The notes below the pieces were generated by a model. It was not told the DNA's origin and did not search any database. It saw nothing but the letters and a program-made list of their open reading frames with translations. This document shows, piece by piece, positions 63,849 to 64,000 of a DNA stretch of 64,000 bases (the stretch's first letter is position 1; every line of letters begins with the position of its first letter). The stretch is taken from NCBI RefSeq assembly GCF_023715145.1, contig NZ_JAMBNP010000011.1, forward strand, positions 124,001-188,000, given 5' to 3'. Origin of the DNA: Paenibacillus glycanilyticus. GTDB taxonomy: Bacteria > Bacillota > Bacilli > Paenibacillales > Paenibacillaceae. The translations under genes and the position numbers were made by a program.

Positions 63849-64000
63849 ATGAATATACAGCAAGCCGCGTCATCCGCTGAAACAGCCGTTCGGGTGTGGG
63901 AAGAAGCCGTTGACATTCCGACGTACGGTACCGGTGAACCGGATAAGAATCCAATGTTCCTGGAGAAGCGCGTATATCAAGGAAGCTCGGGCCGCGTGTA
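63849..64000 (+). CDS. DUF5107-like protein, 5' part only
   Basis: First ~50 codons of a gene cut by the window end: MNIQQAASSAETAVRVWEEA, then TYGTGEPDKNPMFLEKRVYQGSSGRVY. The segment IPTYGTGEPDKNPMFLEK followed by YQGSSGRVY resembles the start of DUF5107 proteins, which are often found with sugar-regulated genes; from memory, unverified. Strong AAAGGAGGAG before ATG 63849. Divergent from the AraC gene, so likely its target. Confidence 0.6.
   Translation, partial: MNIQQAASSAETAVRVWEEAVDIPTYGTGEPDKNPMFLEKRVYQGSSGRV

Noticed and set aside
1..64000. tRNA, rRNA or replication origin
   Set aside because: No cloverleaf, rRNA-like or DnaA-box cluster sequence was noticed by eye in any gap.

Overview
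The window looks like a chromosomal segment of a Paenibacillus-type Gram-positive spore-former. This is inferred from three-repeat SLH surface anchors, strong AGGAGG ribosome-binding sites with frequent TTG starts, a XylR/xylAB locus, a sporulation-type histidine kinase, bacilliredoxin, OpuC, GlnR/TnrA-type and WalR-type DNA boxes. No rRNA, tRNA, CRISPR array or intact insertion sequence was seen.

Layout. 0-7.8 kb: an SLH protein and an overlapping 2175-residue secreted surface protein. 7.8-15.2 kb: a xylose locus (xylR on minus, xylAB on plus) whose regulator and enzymes are separated by a 2.6-kb phage-like island (Xre repressor, ArpU-like activator, holin-like protein, an HTH gene behind two LexA-like boxes). 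The island is bracketed by two identical 27-bp XylR operators. Downstream of xylB is an array of six hairpins at 61-62-bp spacing. 15.2-19.0 kb: a Tat locus with an exported L-amino-acid-oxidase-like flavoenzyme, a secreted RidA-like protein and tatA on minus, divergent from a GlnR/TnrA-type regulator and tatC on plus. GlnR/TnrA boxes lie in front of both arms. 19-32.8 kb: ordinary housekeeping and signalling genes (chemoreceptor, PAS-HTH protein, HI0933-type flavoprotein, lipase, histidine kinase, bacilliredoxin, nadE, acpS, cytochrome c, AraC regulator, mutY, KDPG aldolase, hydrolase).

32.8-50.8 kb holds the most unusual block: two divergent, paralogous two-gene operons. Each encodes first a subtilase-like secreted protein with a damaged catalytic triad (all three positions changed in one, only Ser changed to Asp in the other) and then an apparently active subtilase with PA and SLH domains. 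Two near-copies of a small C-rich RNA gene, each preceded by a WalR-like box, flank the minus-strand operon. Further WalR-like boxes lie in front of both protease operons.

50.8-64 kb: a secreted phosphoesterase/PQQ-propeller fusion, a HupE/UreJ-like membrane protein, a GH2 glycosidase with a Gfo/Idh/MocA oxidoreductase, the opuCA-CB-CC-CD osmoprotectant transporter, a P-loop kinase, an AraC regulator followed by a headless glycoside-hydrolase-like fragment, and the start of a DUF5107-like gene cut by the window end.

How the parts may work together (inference). The Tat locus reads as a self-contained nitrogen-scavenging module: the oxidase makes imino acids outside the membrane, RidA hydrolyses them to release ammonia, TatA/TatC supply export, and a GlnR-type protein senses nitrogen status. 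The protease block reads as a cell-wall-stress-linked surface proteolysis system that pairs pseudoenzymes with active enzymes.
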